Positions 1 to 6,606 of a stretch of DNA of 38,459 bases are shown here, piece after piece (position 1 is the stretch's first letter; each line of letters starts with the position of its first letter). Both the position numbers and the translations under genes were made by a program. The notes beneath the pieces were generated by a model. The model was not told the DNA's origin. It worked only from the letters and a program-made list of their open reading frames with translations, and did not search any database. This DNA is from Rathayibacter_A sp036510655 (GTDB lineage Bacteria > Actinomycetota > Actinomycetes > Actinomycetales > Microbacteriaceae), in the NCBI GenBank assembly GCA_036510655.1, contig DATCDQ010000052.1:1-38459 (forward strand), written 5' to 3'.

Positions 1-19
1 CCGCGGATATGCTCATCAC

Positions 20-802
20 ATGCCAGAATCTGCGCGCGCTGTGGACATCGCGCGTGTGCAACTCGTTGCACCGATCTACAGAACGGACGGCAATTCGGGC
101 GCATTCGTCGGATTAGCATCAGATGGTCAGACTTACTTCGTCAAGCCGCAAGACACACCCCAGGGAATCCGAAGCCTCGCGGCCGAAGTCGTCGTTCATG
201 CAATTGGTCGACTACTTGCCGCCCCTGTCTGTCAAAACGCACTCGTGCAGATACCTGCCGGGTTGAATTGGCAATACATCCCAAGTCAGGGCTTATATTT
301 GCACGAAGGGTTAGGCCATGGCTCACTGGAGATTACGCACTCCGTCGTCGCCGACGAGTGGAGTACCTATTCGGGGAGAGATCACAACCGCGAACGCCAA
401 GCGCTGATAATGGCGATCTGGGAGTTGTGCATGGGCGGTGATGCGCAGTGGCTGCATGCGATGAACGATGACTTCTCCGTGTGGTCATTCGACCACGGTT
501 TCTGGCTTGGCGGCGAGGGCGACTGGTCGGCGGAGTCATTGCGCAGTACGGGCATCGATACGTGGGGGTGGCGCCGTGACGGGATCGACCCAGAGTCGGC
601 GTCACGTCATGCGCTTATTGACGCAGCTGATCGGGTGATCGCACTGTCGCGAGCCGAAATTCTGGCTGCAGTCGGACTGGTTCCCGTAGAATGGGCGATT
701 CCGCGGGAAGATCTGGATGTGTTAGCTGACGTCTTGTATCTTCGTACCGAGGGTGTTGCCGAGCGACTGAAGCAAGCTGCCGCAGGAACAAATTACAATT
801 AG
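20..802 (+). CDS. HipA-like protein kinase, partner of the DUF3037 gene
   Basis: This 260-residue protein resembles the HipA-like kinase family found beside DUF3037 genes. The N-terminal lobe has a glycine-rich turn near residues 24-31 (GNSGAFVG) and a probable ATP-binding Lys42 in YFVKP. The catalytic lobe has Asp141, Asn149-Asp150 and a metal-binding-type DHG at 158-160, as expected for a HipA/PI-kinase-like fold. The ATG at 20 is the first candidate, but the frame stays open to the left edge, so the true start may lie outside the window. Its stop sits inside the ribosome-binding site of the next gene, so the two are probably co-translated. The partner and the substrate are unknown. HipA kinases proper phosphorylate glutamyl-tRNA synthetase, but this shorter relative need not. 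The family call is from pattern recognition. Confidence 0.72.
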   Translation: MPESARAVDIARVQLVAPIYRTDGNSGAFVGLASDGQTYFVKPQDTPQGIRSLAAEVVVHAIGRLLAAPVCQNALVQIPAGLNWQYIPSQGLYLHEGLGHGSLEITHSVVADEWSTYSGRDHNRERQALIMAIWELCMGGDAQWLHAMNDDFSVWSFDHGFWLGGEGDWSAESLRSTGIDTWGWRRDGIDPESASRHALIDAADRVIALSRAEILAAVGLVPVEWAIPREDLDVLADVLYLRTEGVAERLKQAAAGTNYN

Positions 803-815
803 GAGGGGGTGCCGA

Positions 816-1676
816 GTGACATATCAATATTGGGTAATTCGTTACGTCCCCAACCTCGCCCGCGGCGAGTTTCTGAACATCGGCATCGTTTGTGGCCACG
901 ACGGCGGCGACTGGGCATCTCGATTCGAGCTGAATTCGTCTACAGTCCATGGACTTACTGCCCGTGACCTTAATGAAACGCGCGCGTGGGTCTCCTGGTT
1001 TCAACGGACAATTGACGCGCACTTAGCTGTGATGATGGACGACGATGGCTCGCCAATAAACAGCGGGTGGATCGAACACCTGCGCCAACGCCAGGCGAGT
1101 TCTATCCAATTCTCTGTACCCGCACCCATCGAAGCGACATCAGCACAGGCTGCCGTTGACCTGCTCTACCCGCACATTGTTGAACGCCCCATCACGAGAA
1201 GGAGTCGGTCAATCACTCGCAAGGCGATTCGTGGTGAGCTAAGAGACAACCTGATCTATCAGGCGGACTATGTGCTGGGGCAGAATCTCTTCGTTCAGCC
1301 GACTGTAAGGGTCGGTCGTCAGCGGTTCGTATTCGATATTGCGCGCACGGATAGGACCGCAAATACTCGACTCACGCAGGCATGGGCATTCAATGTTGCA
1401 ACCCTGGACATGCTCGAACGGGATATTCAGTCGTGGAACTATCTCGTCACACGACTACGTCAGGATGGCGGTCGGATTGCCGGCACGCAACTGGCGTCGG
1501 ATCTTCCGATCGAGGTGGCATTTGACCAACCAGCCACTGGCACTAACGTTGAGTGGCGGGCGGACATCTTTGCTGCCGCGCAGGAAGCTTGGGAGCTGAA
1601 CGAGGTCGTGGCCAAGCCGTTCACAGAGTTCGCGGAAGAATTTCTGAATGAATCGTTGGTCGCACCGCACGCGTAG
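816..1676 (+). CDS. DUF3037 domain protein, HipA-kinase partner
   Basis: A 286-residue protein starting with the conserved DUF3037 opening: Y-W-V-I-R-Y-V-P near residues 5-12, then G-E-F-L-N-I-G-I-V near 17-25. The GTG at 816 is favoured because a very strong Shine-Dalgarno run (AGGAGGGGG, 801-809) sits just upstream. The upstream kinase gene ends at 802 inside that run, so the two form one operon. DUF3037 has no settled function; the recurrent pairing with a HipA-like kinase suggests a substrate, inhibitor or cofactor of the kinase, possibly a toxin-antitoxin-like or stress cassette (inference). There are no membrane segments. A strong terminator follows at 1705-1736, closing the two-gene unit. 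Confidence 0.78.
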   Translation: MTYQYWVIRYVPNLARGEFLNIGIVCGHDGGDWASRFELNSSTVHGLTARDLNETRAWVSWFQRTIDAHLAVMMDDDGSPINSGWIEHLRQRQASSIQFSVPAPIEATSAQAAVDLLYPHIVERPITRRSRSITRKAIRGELRDNLIYQADYVLGQNLFVQPTVRVGRQRFVFDIARTDRTANTRLTQAWAFNVATLDMLERDIQSWNYLVTRLRQDGGRIAGTQLASDLPIEVAFDQPATGTNVEWRADIFAAAQEAWELNEVVAKPFTEFAEEFLNESLVAPHA

Positions 1677-1704
1677 TTCGCAAGATGACGAATTGCGACG
1701 AATC

Positions 1705-1736
1705 GCCCCGTCTACTTCGGTAGGCGGGGCTTCTTT
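1705..1736 (+). terminator. Intrinsic terminator after the kinase/DUF3037 operon
   Basis: An 11-bp stem (1705-1715 with 1720-1730, one G-U pair) is closed by a TTCG tetraloop and followed by TTCTTT. It lies 29 bases after the DUF3037 stop and is among the clearest terminators in the window. Confidence 0.88.
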
Positions 1737-2040
1737 GCGTGCTGGCCCTGATTCTTTGAGGGCAAGGGCATATGTTCATGTCGAAAGCGGGCAATCGGCC
1801 GCCAGGACCGGTTAGGCCCTTAGAACGGCGTACAGCGCCGCGCCGTGCGCCTGCGGCTGGTGAGGTATCGAGCATACTGCTCAGTCCGATTGCAGAATTG
1901 TGAGCACTCTGCCCAGCTGACCAGGCAGAGCGCGCGGTCACGATACTCAGCTTCTGGCTCTCAACAGGAAGTCGGATCCGCGCATAGTGCAGCGAGATGG
2001 CGTCCTCATCTGGCTGGTCGCCGCGGACTAGGGTCAATGC
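1737..2040. other. Non-coding accessory stretch, no gene recognised
   Basis: Between the terminator and the small gene at 2041 I see no convincing coding sequence. Open frames exist on both strands (for example leftward 2061-1621), but they run through the DUF3037 gene or the terminator and have low-complexity Arg/Ser-rich translations typical of antisense shadows. No tRNA, repeat array or transposase remnant was seen. Confidence 0.5.
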
Positions 2041-2268
2041 ATGAGCCTCGATAAGTTTCAATTCACTCTCAGTGATGAGACGTACTACGCCGTCGACGAT
2101 CGTCGACGAGTGCAGGATGAAATCCTACGGGCCGTTCAACAGCGCGGAGCGAACGTGACCATCTCTGTCGCCTCCAAGCTTGCGGACAATATTTGGGGGA
2201 ATATTGCGCCGAGAGAATTCTTCATCGACGGTGGCAACGCTCCGCGAATATCTGACTACGACGGGTAG
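2041..2268 (+). CDS. Small hypothetical protein (75 aa)
   Basis: I do not recognise this 75-residue frame. It starts with ATG and has a balanced, soluble, acidic composition: an N-terminal stretch rich in D/E/Y, a central segment VQDEILRAVQQRG that could form an amphipathic helix, and a short tail ending in SDYDG. The ribosome-binding site is weak (CTAGGGTC at about 2028-2035). The translation reads more like a real protein than the Arg/Pro/Ser-rich shadows nearby, but no homologue or motif supports it. The gene contains an 18-bp perfect palindrome at 2091-2108. It sits in the accessory stretch between the kinase cassette and the tRNA cluster. Confidence 0.42.
   Translation: MSLDKFQFTLSDETYYAVDDRRRVQDEILRAVQQRGANVTISVASKLADNIWGNIAPREFFIDGGNAPRISDYDG
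2091..2108. repeat. 18-bp perfect palindrome
   Basis: The sequence CGTCGACGATCGTCGACG is its own reverse complement over all 18 bases. It lies inside the 75-residue frame, where it encodes part of a D-D-R-R-R run, so it may be a by-product of codon use. It is long for a chance palindrome, and a protein-binding or modification role cannot be excluded. Confidence 0.6.
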
Positions 2269-2440
2269 CCCCGGGCGGCTGCTAGCCAGCAGGCAACCCA
2301 CAGCAGTACGACCGCCATCCGGTCGTAGCCGACAAAATAATCTGTCGAGGCTCGTCAACTCGACCGTTCGGCCATTTTGTGTGCGCGGCCAACATGGTAG
2401 CCGTCGAGCGCGTCAGATGGCAGCGATCGGAGCGACCTAA

Positions 2441-2644
2441 CTAATCGAAAGACGGACCCGCGTAGACGTTGCCTTCACGATTGGTCTCGTGATCGTTCTG
2501 ACATAGGTAATACGTGATGCGCCCCGTAGAGGGTTGCATCCTGCATGCGATCGCGTCACTCACATAGAGCACCTGCGGCCGCGCCGGCAACCCACACGTA
2601 GCGCACGGGATGGATGTGGACAGATCAACACCATCGTCACTCAT
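2441..2644 (-). CDS. Small cysteine-rich hypothetical protein (67 aa)
   Basis: I do not recognise this protein by name. It has a CATCG motif (CxxC) near residues 14-18, a further Cys near residue 34, and a C-x3-H pair (CQNDH) near 48-52, so a small zinc-ribbon-like fold is plausible. The pattern C-x2-C ... C ... C-x3-H and the otherwise hydrophilic sequence make it look coding. The ATG at 2644 has no strong ribosome-binding site. The gene lies alone between the accessory stretch and the tRNA terminator, read leftwards. It could also be a fortuitous frame. Confidence 0.42.
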   Translation of the reverse strand: MSDDGVDLSTSIPCATCGLPARPQVLYVSDAIACRMQPSTGRITYYLCQNDHETNREGNVYAGPSFD

Positions 2645-2783
2645 GGACCGAGCCTACCGAGGTGGACCATGCTTGCTCGAGTCGCGACTCGAGCCCGTAC
2701 CCCACCAGAGAACCCCAACCAGCTCGAATGATCTTCACCCGTCGGAAGCGATATCGGCAAGGTATTGGCAGGCACATCCTTGG

Positions 2784-2813
2784 CAAGAAAAAACCCCTGT
2801 TTACCAGGGGTTT
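2784..2813 (-). terminator. Intrinsic terminator of the leftward tRNA operon
   Basis: A 9-bp stem (2791-2799 with 2805-2813) whose leftward transcript ends in a run of six T followed by CTT. It starts six bases beyond the 3' end of tRNA-Val(GAC), exactly where the tRNA operon should end. Confidence 0.9.
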
Positions 2814-2818
2814 CCTTG

Positions 2819-2890
2819 TGGGCGATACTGGGATCGAACCAGTGACCTCTTCCGTGTCAGGGAAGCGCGCTACCGCTGCGCCAATCGCCC
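2819..2890 (-). tRNA. tRNA-Val (anticodon GAC)
   Basis: The cloverleaf is complete. The acceptor stem GGGCGAT pairs with ATCGCCC, the anticodon stem is CTTCC/GGAAG, and the loop CTGACAC gives anticodon GAC (Val, GUC/GUU codons). The T-arm contains GGTTCGATCC and the discriminator base is A. CCA is not encoded. It is the last gene of the leftward tRNA-Gly-Cys-Val cluster. Confidence 0.96.
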
Positions 2891-2904
2891 GGTCTGAGTG
2901 AGGA

Positions 2905-2978
2905 TGGAGGTGGCGACGGGATTCGAACCCGTGTATACGGCTTTGCAGGCCGCTGCCTCGCCTCTCGGCCACGCCACC
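2905..2978 (-). tRNA. tRNA-Cys (anticodon GCA)
   Basis: Acceptor stem GGTGGCG pairs with CGCCACC, the anticodon loop CTGCAAA gives GCA (Cys), the T-arm has GGTTCGAATCC, and the discriminator is U as expected for Cys. CCA is encoded (2905-2907), unlike in its two cluster neighbours. It is the middle gene of the leftward cluster. Confidence 0.96.
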
Positions 2979-3029
2979 GTGTGTGGGTTCCCACATCCAT
3001 GCACCAGTCCGGAAACCGATACACACTCG

Positions 3030-3101
3030 AGCGGATGACGAGATTCGAACTCGCGACCCTCACCTTGGCAAGGTGATGCGCTACCACTGCGCCACATCCG
3101 C
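3030..3101 (-). tRNA. tRNA-Gly (anticodon GCC)
   Basis: Acceptor stem GCGGATG pairs with CATCCGC, the anticodon stem is TCACC/GGTGA, and the loop TTGCCAA gives GCC (Gly). The T-arm has GAGTTCGAATCTC and the discriminator is U. CCA is not encoded. It is the first gene of the leftward cluster, about 20 bases after the predicted transcription start. Confidence 0.96.
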
Positions 3102-3128
3102 AACACCCGCATTTCTGCGTGCTTTGAA

Positions 3129-3158
3129 ACTGTAGCCGATAGACCCGGCGATATTCAA
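3129..3158 (-). promoter_or_regulatory. Sigma-70-type promoter of the tRNA-Gly-Cys-Val operon
   Basis: Reading leftwards, TTGAAT (3158-3153) and TACAGT (3134-3129) are separated by 18 bases. This is a fair match to SigA -35/-10 elements, with tRNA-Gly starting about 28 bases downstream. Assignment is by inspection only. Confidence 0.58.
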
Positions 3159-3239
3159 ACTGAACCGGGCATGTTTCAAAACTCGCTTGAGTCTGTGCCA
3201 CAAGCCGTTCTCGATGTGCGCTCGCCCCGCATCCTCGAC

Positions 3240-3245
3240 TAGTAT
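3240..3245 (+). promoter_or_regulatory. Possible -10 element of tRNA-Val(CAC)
   Basis: TAGTAT lies about 40 bases upstream of the rightward tRNA-Val, a suitable position for a -10 box. No convincing -35 hexamer is visible at the usual distance, so this is tentative. Confidence 0.35.
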
Positions 3246-3284
3246 CGAGTCTCGCGGCACACGCTGGTGCACGGGCCGCAAGAT

Positions 3285-3360
3285 GGGCGATTGGCGCAGT
3301 TGGTAGCGCGCTTCCTTCACACGGAAGAGGTCATCGGTTCAAGTCCGGTATCGCCCACCA
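3285..3360 (+). tRNA. tRNA-Val (anticodon CAC)
   Basis: Complete cloverleaf with acceptor stem GGGCGAT/ATCGCCC, anticodon loop TTCACAC giving CAC (Val, GUG codon), T-arm with GGTTCAAGTCC, discriminator A and encoded CCA (3358-3360). It is closely similar to tRNA-Val(GAC) at 2819-2890 but on the opposite strand, so the two form an imperfect inverted repeat around tRNA-Cys and tRNA-Gly. No clear terminator follows before the MazF-like stop at 3382. Confidence 0.96.
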
Positions 3361-3381
3361 CCGTGGCCCGCCGCGTTCCAT

Positions 3382-3894
3382 CTAGCTGCCCCAGCCGTAG
3401 CGGCTGCGCAAGGCATCCGCAACGGTCCTGAAGCGTGCGGAATCCAATGCTGCGGCCTCACGGCGCATGCCCTGCGGCAGAACGCGGAACACCCGGTCGA
3501 TGTTGACCCAGCTTGGCCGGCCCCGCTGGTCCCACGGCCCCGTGCCCAGATGGACGAAATCGCGCGCATCGCCGTCGTGGTCCTTGCTCGTCAGCGGCAC
3601 CGCCAGAAGCGAACCGGATGCCTCGGCAGCGACAATGAGCACCGGTCGGTCCTTGCCTCGCCCGTCTCGCTCTGCGTACGGCACCCAGGTCCAGACGATC
3701 TCTCCGGGGTCCGGATTGCCATTTTTGCGAGGTGCGTAGCTCATTCGCAGCTGCCCGACGGAATGCGGATCGACTTCGGTCGTGGCTCCGATGCCGTCCC
3801 GGCCCGGCGCCGGTCGCTCTCCGGTGTCAGCGGAGCGCTTCGTTCCGAAGATCGCACGGGCGATGCTGGCGAGGATTCCGGTGAATGACGACAC
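3382..3894 (-). CDS. PemK/MazF-family protein without an adjacent antitoxin
   Basis: A 170-residue protein. The PemK/MazF fold begins near residue 63 with GEIVWTWVPY, continues with a basic loop and RPVLIV (83-88), then PLTSK near 100-104, typical of this ribonuclease family. The first 60 residues are an extra N-terminal segment with a hydrophobic start (GILASIARAIF) and a charged linker, longer than in classic MazF toxins of about 110 residues. MazF proteins cleave mRNA at short motifs and are normally held by a MazE antitoxin; no antitoxin gene is adjacent. It may therefore be a housekeeping actinobacterial member rather than a toxin (inference). Upstream is a long stem-loop (3902-3943) and the end of amt. 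Confidence 0.8.
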   Translation of the reverse strand: MSSFTGILASIARAIFGTKRSADTGERPAPGRDGIGATTEVDPHSVGQLRMSYAPRKNGNPDPGEIVWTWVPYAERDGRGKDRPVLIVAAEASGSLLAVPLTSKDHDGDARDFVHLGTGPWDQRGRPSWVNIDRVFRVLPQGMRREAAALDSARFRTVADALRSRYGWGS

Positions 3895-3901
3895 GAGCGC
3901 A

Positions 3902-3943
3902 GACTAGCCCATCCCCGGTCTGCTGCGCGGGAATGGGCTAGTC
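3902..3943 (-). terminator. Stem-loop between amt and the MazF-like gene
   Basis: A perfect 11-bp inverted repeat (3902-3912 with 3933-3943), extended inward by CCC/GGG with a bulge and outward by imperfect pairing. It lies 13 bases after the amt stop. The leftward transcript has no U tract, so it may be a weak terminator or an mRNA 3'-end stabiliser, and it also lies just before the MazF-like start codon. Confidence 0.55.
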
Positions 3944-3955
3944 GCTGTGCGCTAT

Positions 3956-5221
3956 TCAGGCGTTCTCGAGCGCGTACCCTTCTTCGCCGTGCACGAACGT
4001 GTCGACGCCCGCGAGCTCGTCTTCGTTCTTGATGCGGAAACCGATCGTCTTCTGGATGATCGTGCCGATGATCCAGGCCATCCCGAAGGAGAAGATCCCG
4101 ACGCCGAACGCCGCGATGGCTTGGACCCCCAACTGCTGCAGGCTGCCTCCGTAGAGCAGGCTGGTGTACTTGCCGTTGACCATGGTCATGCCGAAGATGC
4201 CGATGTACAGCGTTCCGATCATGCCGCCGACCAGGTGGATGCCGACCACGTCCAGCGAGTCGTCGAATCCGAGTTTGTATTTCATGTCGATGGCGATCGC
4301 GCAGACGGCACCGACCAGCAGGCCGAGCACGATCGCCCAGAACGGCGTCAGGATGTTACAGGCCGGAGTGATGGCCACCAGCCCAGCGACCGCGCCGGAT
4401 GCCGCGCCGATTGACGTCGGTTTGCCATCCTTGATCCTTTCCACGATCAGCCAGCCGAGCGTTGCCGCCGCAGGTGCGGCCAGCGTATTGATCCAGGCGA
4501 GAGCGGCGATGCCGTCCACAGCGCCCTCTGAGCCCGCATTGAAGCCGAACCAACCGAACCAGAGGAGCGCAGCACCCAACAGCGTCAGAGGCACATTGTG
4601 TGGCTTCACCATGCCCTTCTGGAAGCCGACGCGCTTGCCGAGCACCAACGCGAGCGCAAGACCGGCCGCTCCGGCGTTGATGTGCACCGCGGTGCCACCG
4701 GCGAAGTCGTTGACGTGCAGCAACGCCGGTGCCCAGCCATCCGCAAGGTTGAAGACCCAGTACGCGACGGGGAAGTAGACCAGAGTCACCCAGACTCCGG
4801 CGAAGATCAGCCACGCACCGAACTTCGCTCGGTCCGCGATCGCCCCTGAGATCAGTGCGACGGTGATGATCGCGAAGGTGGCCTGAAACCCTGCGAAGGC
4901 CAGGGCGCTCAGATCCGGTCCGTTCTTCCCGTCCACGAGCGATTGCAGACCGAGGGTTGGGATCGGGTTGCCGAGCCAGTGCGGAATCAGGGGGCTGCCG
5001 AACGACATGCCGTAGCCATAGAGCACCCACAGCACGCCGACAAGCGCCATGGCTCCGAAGCTCATCATCATCATGCTGATGACGCTCTTGGCCTTGACCA
5101 TGCCTCCGTAGAAGAAGGCGACGCCGGGTGTCATCAGCAGGACCAAAGCGGCGGCTACCAGGAGCCAGAGAGAGTCGACACTGGATTTCGCGTCGTAGGC
5201 GGCTGCGGCGTGTATCAACAT
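3956..5221 (-). CDS. amt: Ammonium transporter Amt
   Basis: A 421-residue integral membrane protein of the Amt/MEP/Rh family, which moves ammonium across the cytoplasmic membrane. Hydrophobic segments run throughout. The N-terminal part has the conserved TPGVAFFYGGMV region (about residues 31-42). The two pore histidines are seen in GTAVHINAGAAG and VVGIHLVGG. Length matches the family. The ATG at 5221 is preceded by GAGGAG on the coding strand. No glnK or glnD follows, so amt stands alone. A GlnR-type box about 120 bases upstream (5343-5358) suggests induction under nitrogen limitation. The cytoplasmic C-terminal tail ends after a GFRIKNEDELAGVD-type motif usual for Amt proteins. Confidence 0.95.
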   Translation of the reverse strand: MLIHAAAAYDAKSSVDSLWLLVAAALVLLMTPGVAFFYGGMVKAKSVISMMMMSFGAMALVGVLWVLYGYGMSFGSPLIPHWLGNPIPTLGLQSLVDGKNGPDLSALAFAGFQATFAIITVALISGAIADRAKFGAWLIFAGVWVTLVYFPVAYWVFNLADGWAPALLHVNDFAGGTAVHINAGAAGLALALVLGKRVGFQKGMVKPHNVPLTLLGAALLWFGWFGFNAGSEGAVDGIAALAWINTLAAPAAATLGWLIVERIKDGKPTSIGAASGAVAGLVAITPACNILTPFWAIVLGLLVGAVCAIAIDMKYKLGFDDSLDVVGIHLVGGMIGTLYIGIFGMTMVNGKYTSLLYGGSLQQLGVQAIAAFGVGIFSFGMAWIIGTIIQKTIGFRIKNEDELAGVDTFVHGEEGYALENA

Positions 5222-5342
5222 GGGAATGATCTCCTCGGGGTGAGTGCAGATGCGTTCCGCGACCGGCCGGACGGGGCATCCGGTCGTTCGGTGCGGTGTG
5301 CGTCAGTCTCGTCCCAGCAGATTTCCGGTGCGGGGTGTGCGT

Positions 5343-5358
5343 GTTTCGCCGATGTTAC
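5343..5358 (-). promoter_or_regulatory. GlnR-type operator upstream of amt
   Basis: Reading towards amt, GTAAC-ATCGGC-GAAAC matches the actinobacterial GlnR consensus (GTnAC, six bases, GaAAC) at every specified position. A second, more degenerate element, GAAAC-ACGATG-TTTAC, lies a little further upstream (5389-5374). GlnR controls amt-glnK in actinobacteria, so this placement fits known biology. Confidence 0.72.
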
Positions 5359-5405
5359 GGGCGAGGGTCCCGTGTAAACATCGTGTTTCGCGGCTGCTTC
5401 CGCAA

Positions 5406-6458
5406 CTAGTCGTGCGGAGGGAGTTCCCCCGTTGTCAATGCGATCATGCGTGAGGCGGCACGGAGATACTTCTTGCGGTACCCGCCCTGGAGCATTTCGG
5501 CATCGAAGACCTCGCTGAGGGGAACTCCGCTCGCGATGATCGGGATTTCCGAGTCGTAGACCCGGTCGATGAACGCAACGAGCCGCAGTGCCTCCATCTG
5601 GTCGTTCAGTTCTCCGACATCGCGCAATGCGATGACCTCGACGCCGTCGATCAATTTGACGTACTTCGACGGATGCACCGTTGCCAGGTGCACGATCAGC
5701 TCGCGGAAATCATCGATGGTGACGGCGGTGCCCCGCTCACGCAGCGCGTCAACCGTCTTGTCCAGCGTCAACTCGTCGACGGCCACCGCCTCGCCGTCAA
5801 CGTCGCGTCGCCGGTAGTCGAGGCCGTCGATCTTGATCGTCTCGAAGTTGGCAGACAGCGACTGAATCTCGCGAAGAAAATCGGATGCCGCGAACCGGCC
5901 CTCTCCCAACGCGTTCGGCGGAGTGTTCGATGTCGCAGCAATCCGGGTACCTCCTGCGACGAGCTGCCCGAGCAAACGGGTCATCATCATTGTGTCGCCT
6001 GGGTCGTCGAGTTCGAACTCATCGATGCAGACCAGGCGGGATCCGCGCAGGAGTTTGCCCGTGCCTGCGAAGCCGAGTGCGCCGACCAGCGCCGTGTACT
6101 CGATGAAGGTGCCGTAGTACTTCGGGGCGGGCGCCGCGTGCCACAGCGCGGCAAGCAGGTGCGTCTTTCCGACACCGAAGCCGCCGTCGAGGTAGACGCC
6201 TGGCTTGGTTACAGTGGGCTTCTTCTTGCCCCAGCCGAACAGGCCGGTCGGCCGCGGAGGAGCCCACGCGAGCGCGAAGGCCTGCAGCCGCTCAACAGCC
6301 TCCCCCTGAGACGGATATTGTTTGTCCGGTCGGTACGACTCGAAGCTCGCGTGTGCGAACTGCGGCGGTGGCGCGAGGTGCGCCGCGATCTCGGCTCCGG
6401 TGATGGTCGGTGCAACATCCACGATTCGTGTGGTGCGCTCGGTCGTTTCCGACGTCAT
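5406..6458 (-). CDS. zapE: Cell division protein ZapE (AFG1-like ATPase)
   Basis: A 350-residue P-loop ATPase of the ZapE/AFG1 family, which in other bacteria associates with the FtsZ ring. Walker A is seen in GGFGVGKTHLL and Walker B in LVCIDEFELDD. A sensor-like TSNTPP motif follows, then the family's C-terminal region with FIDRVYD and GGYRKKYLRAASR. The frame stays open further upstream, but that extension would run into the divergent sseA gene. I chose the ATG at 6458 because AAAGGGAG lies just before it and the protein then has the usual length. It is divergent from sseA across about 145 bases. The stop lies 184 bases from amt and no terminator is obvious. Confidence 0.9.
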   Translation of the reverse strand: MTSETTERTTRIVDVAPTITGAEIAAHLAPPPQFAHASFESYRPDKQYPSQGEAVERLQAFALAWAPPRPTGLFGWGKKKPTVTKPGVYLDGGFGVGKTHLLAALWHAAPAPKYYGTFIEYTALVGALGFAGTGKLLRGSRLVCIDEFELDDPGDTMMMTRLLGQLVAGGTRIAATSNTPPNALGEGRFAASDFLREIQSLSANFETIKIDGLDYRRRDVDGEAVAVDELTLDKTVDALRERGTAVTIDDFRELIVHLATVHPSKYVKLIDGVEVIALRDVGELNDQMEALRLVAFIDRVYDSEIPIIASGVPLSEVFDAEMLQGGYRKKYLRAASRMIALTTGELPPHD

Positions 6459-6606
6459 CAAGCTCCCTTTGTGTCGAAGTCTTACAAGCCCCGAACGCGA
6501 AGCGTAGCGTTGAAAGTAAGTTCGCTGTGGGATCTGAGTTAACAAGCCTAGCCCCGCTCCCGCATCCGATTTCGTACGCCCGACCGGGCGCCAACTGGAG
6601 GTAATG

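Noticed and set aside
1..2818. Integrated element using tRNA-Val(GAC) as attachment site
   Set aside because: The region looks accessory, but I found no integrase and no repeat of the tRNA 3' end within the window. A boundary may lie further left.
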